In this document: positions 4,875 to 6,224 of the stretch, one piece after another
Numbering within the stretch: the first letter of the stretch is position 1
How the letters are laid out: the number at the start of each line of letters is the position of its first letter
NCBI GenBank assembly: GCA_903897205.1
Contig: CAIUAS010000029.1
Span: 1 to 6,224, forward strand
Length of the DNA stretch: 6,224 bases
Direction of reading: 5' to 3'
Source: an uncultured Gammaproteobacteria bacterium
Lineage (GTDB): Bacteria > Pseudomonadota > Gammaproteobacteria > CAIUAS01
Translations under genes and position numbers: made by a program
Notes under the pieces: generated by a model
Database searches by the model: none
What the model was told of the DNA's origin: nothing
The model's input: the letters and a program-made list of their open reading frames with translations, nothing else

Positions 4875-6122
4875 TTAAAGAGCAGGTTCTAAATGCAGTT
4901 GTTCATTGATAGTGGGTAAATGGCCATCTGGAAATAAATCTTCAATAGGTACGACTACACCGGCCAATACTTGCCTGGCTTCCCAGCGCCCTATAAAGTA
5001 GCGGTGTAATAATGAGTTTTGCGTACTATTTTTAATTAATTGGTTTTCTTCCAGTAGTGCCTGTAAAAGCGTGTTATGTAGATTTTCATGTTTAGGAACA
5101 AGCCATTTATTTTTTAACTCAGGACAATGGGCAAATAGCCAATCCCAAATAGCGGGAGTGATCAGTAAAATACCTTCGTGTACCCGATGAATAAAATCTT
5201 GCGGTTGGTTAATGGTTAATTGCTTCTGCTTGAATTGTTGCTTGAGTGTCGTAATTAATATTTCAGTTAATGAAAAATTTTTATTTGCTATTATAGTTTC
5301 GTGAACAACACCTGGCTGCAGTTGTGTTGGCGCAATCGATATTGTCGAAATGGCTTCAATTTCCTGCGCCAATTTTTTAGATTTTTCTTGCTCTTCTATT
5401 TCGATTTGAGCGGATACACACGCTTCTTTTTTATTGTTCTCCTTAATATTGATTGGTTCCTTACCATTCGCAGGCAATAAATGATGGTGTGCTTTTTGCA
5501 AAATATCCTGGATAGGATTAGTCGCTTCAAGAATACCGGCGATACTTTTCCACCAGCAGTTAAATAAATAGGGATAACTGCACAACCAGGCAAAGGCATT
5601 CTCTGGCAATAATAGCTTTACTAACAATGGATTTGCGCTCTGCCAAGAGGTTATCGTAGGCGTCACTCTGAATCGATAATAATGCTTGGCATTAATATGA
5701 GAGGTGATTAAAGGGTTCCATAAACGGGCTGTTTGCGTTTGTGGTTCTTTAATAGCAATTTGAAAAGCCCCTAATAATAACCAACATTCTTGCAGTAACG
5801 CGGCCGTGAAAATGGCATAGGTCCAAGCGTCTTGTTCACGGTAACAGGTTTCAGTATCGGCACCGAGTGGCAGCATATAACCACGGCGAAACTTTAAAGC
5901 AGCGAGCGCGCAATCCAGCGCAGCTAACAAGAAACCATTTTTTATTTCGTAATGATGTTGAAAAGGGTAAGGTAATTGTTGAACGATAGCCGCCATTGCC
6001 AGCAAGGGTTTTAAATAAAGCGCTTCATAATAATGTGGAGTTACGCTCACGAGCTGTTTAAGTTCGTGTAATTTTTCCTGATAAATAGATTGTTCCAATA
6101 AGGCTGCGGGCGATAAGGCCAA
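4875..6122 (-). CDS. TraI_2 / TraI_2_C domain protein, MobH-relaxase-like with degenerate active site
   Basis: Related to the relaxases of integrative elements (TIGR03760, MobH), which nick the transfer origin using a histidine cluster and an HD motif. Residues about 36-120 match TraI_2 (LYLKPLLAMAAIVQQLP, then FRRGYMLPLGAD, then WTYAIFTAALL). Residues 282-408 match TraI_2_C (LTINQPQDFIHRVHEGILLI at 302-321, VVVPIEDLFPDG at 389-400). A charged linker (about 215-262) joins them. Where active members have HHH...GGLLxH and LLHD, this protein has HHY...NGFLLA (56-67) and LLQE (109-112), so nicking activity is unlikely. It is also shorter (415 residues) than typical relaxases. It may be an accessory or regulatory paralogue. 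The start is uncertain: TTG at 6122 is the only ordinary start in the open frame (which extends to 6203) and has no clear Shine-Dalgarno. A good GAGG-ATG pair at 6152-6140 is out of frame. Confidence 0.75.
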   Translation of the reverse strand: MALSPAALLEQSIYQEKLHELKQLVSVTPHYYEALYLKPLLAMAAIVQQLPYPFQHHYEIKNGFLLAALDCALAALKFRRGYMLPLGADTETCYREQDAWTYAIFTAALLQECWLLLGAFQIAIKEPQTQTARLWNPLITSHINAKHYYRFRVTPTITSWQSANPLLVKLLLPENAFAWLCSYPYLFNCWWKSIAGILEATNPIQDILQKAHHHLLPANGKEPINIKENNKKEACVSAQIEIEEQEKSKKLAQEIEAISTISIAPTQLQPGVVHETIIANKNFSLTEILITTLKQQFKQKQLTINQPQDFIHRVHEGILLITPAIWDWLFAHCPELKNKWLVPKHENLHNTLLQALLEENQLIKNSTQNSLLHRYFIGRWEARQVLAGVVVPIEDLFPDGHLPTINEQLHLEPAL

Positions 6123-6197
6123 TTGCCAGTCATCAGAGGCATCGTTTTCCTCGGAAATTATTTTTTTATTAGCCTGTTTTAACCATTGAAACCACTT

Positions 6198-6217
6198 CTC
6201 CCACTAACTCCCACTAA
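6198..6217. repeat. Tandem duplication of a 10-base unit
   Basis: CTCCCACTAA occurs twice head to tail (plus strand). It lies upstream of the TraI_2-like gene, and each copy holds the minus-strand TTAGTGGGAG. Ten bases is not a multiple of three, so any gene reading through here would be shifted by the duplication. It may be a simple slippage product. Confidence 0.6.
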
Positions 6218-6224
6218 TATCTGG

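Noticed and set aside
6179..6223. Possible C-terminus of an upstream minus-strand gene (frame ending SGRSGFNG then TAA)
   Set aside because: Only 14 codons are visible and nothing in them identifies a family, so it cannot be supported as a coding region.
1..6224. tRNA genes, CRISPR arrays, insertion sequences and attachment sites
   Set aside because: No cloverleaf, regularly spaced repeats, transposase motifs or terminal inverted repeats were seen. The window appears to be internal to the element.

Overview
The window looks like a backbone segment of an integrative and conjugative element of the PFGI-1 / SPI-7 type, in a moderately AT-rich gammaproteobacterium. A Legionella- or Coxiella-like host is a guess from base composition and protein flavour only. 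On the minus strand, read from right to left, the gene order is: a TraI_2/TraI_2_C (MobH-relaxase-like) protein, a PFL_4669-family (TIGR03761) element protein, an orphan N4/N6 DNA methyltransferase, a short single-stranded DNA-binding protein, a 108-residue protein of unknown function, and the N-terminus of a DNA topoisomerase III running off the left edge. PFL_4669 protein, SSB and topoisomerase III in that order are recognisable as the DNA-processing module of these elements.

Two pieces look like cargo in that module. The first is a complete type IV toxin-antitoxin/abortive infection pair, AbiEi-AbiEii (396-1993). It lies on the opposite strand between the 108-residue gene and topB, and its two genes overlap as ATGA. 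It is bounded on the left by divergent promoters (topB to the left, abiE to the right) and on the right by a strong stem-loop that terminates the minus-strand operon. The second is the methyltransferase, which sits between the PFL_4669 gene and ssb with no restriction partner in view.

The most unusual part is the RNA-level architecture around ssb. The gap in front of ssb and the gap between ssb and the 108-residue gene each carry a terminator-like hairpin with a U-run just before the Shine-Dalgarno sequence. In both, the 3' arm of the hairpin is complementary to that Shine-Dalgarno sequence, so each leader can fold in two mutually exclusive ways. The longer gap (2893-3157) also holds a perfect 19-bp dyad and several smaller hairpins.

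The TraI_2-like protein at the right end has lost the histidines and the HD pair expected of an active MobH relaxase. Its start is also anomalous: the best Shine-Dalgarno/ATG pair lies in the wrong frame. It is probably an inactive paralogue or a gene with a 5' frameshift.
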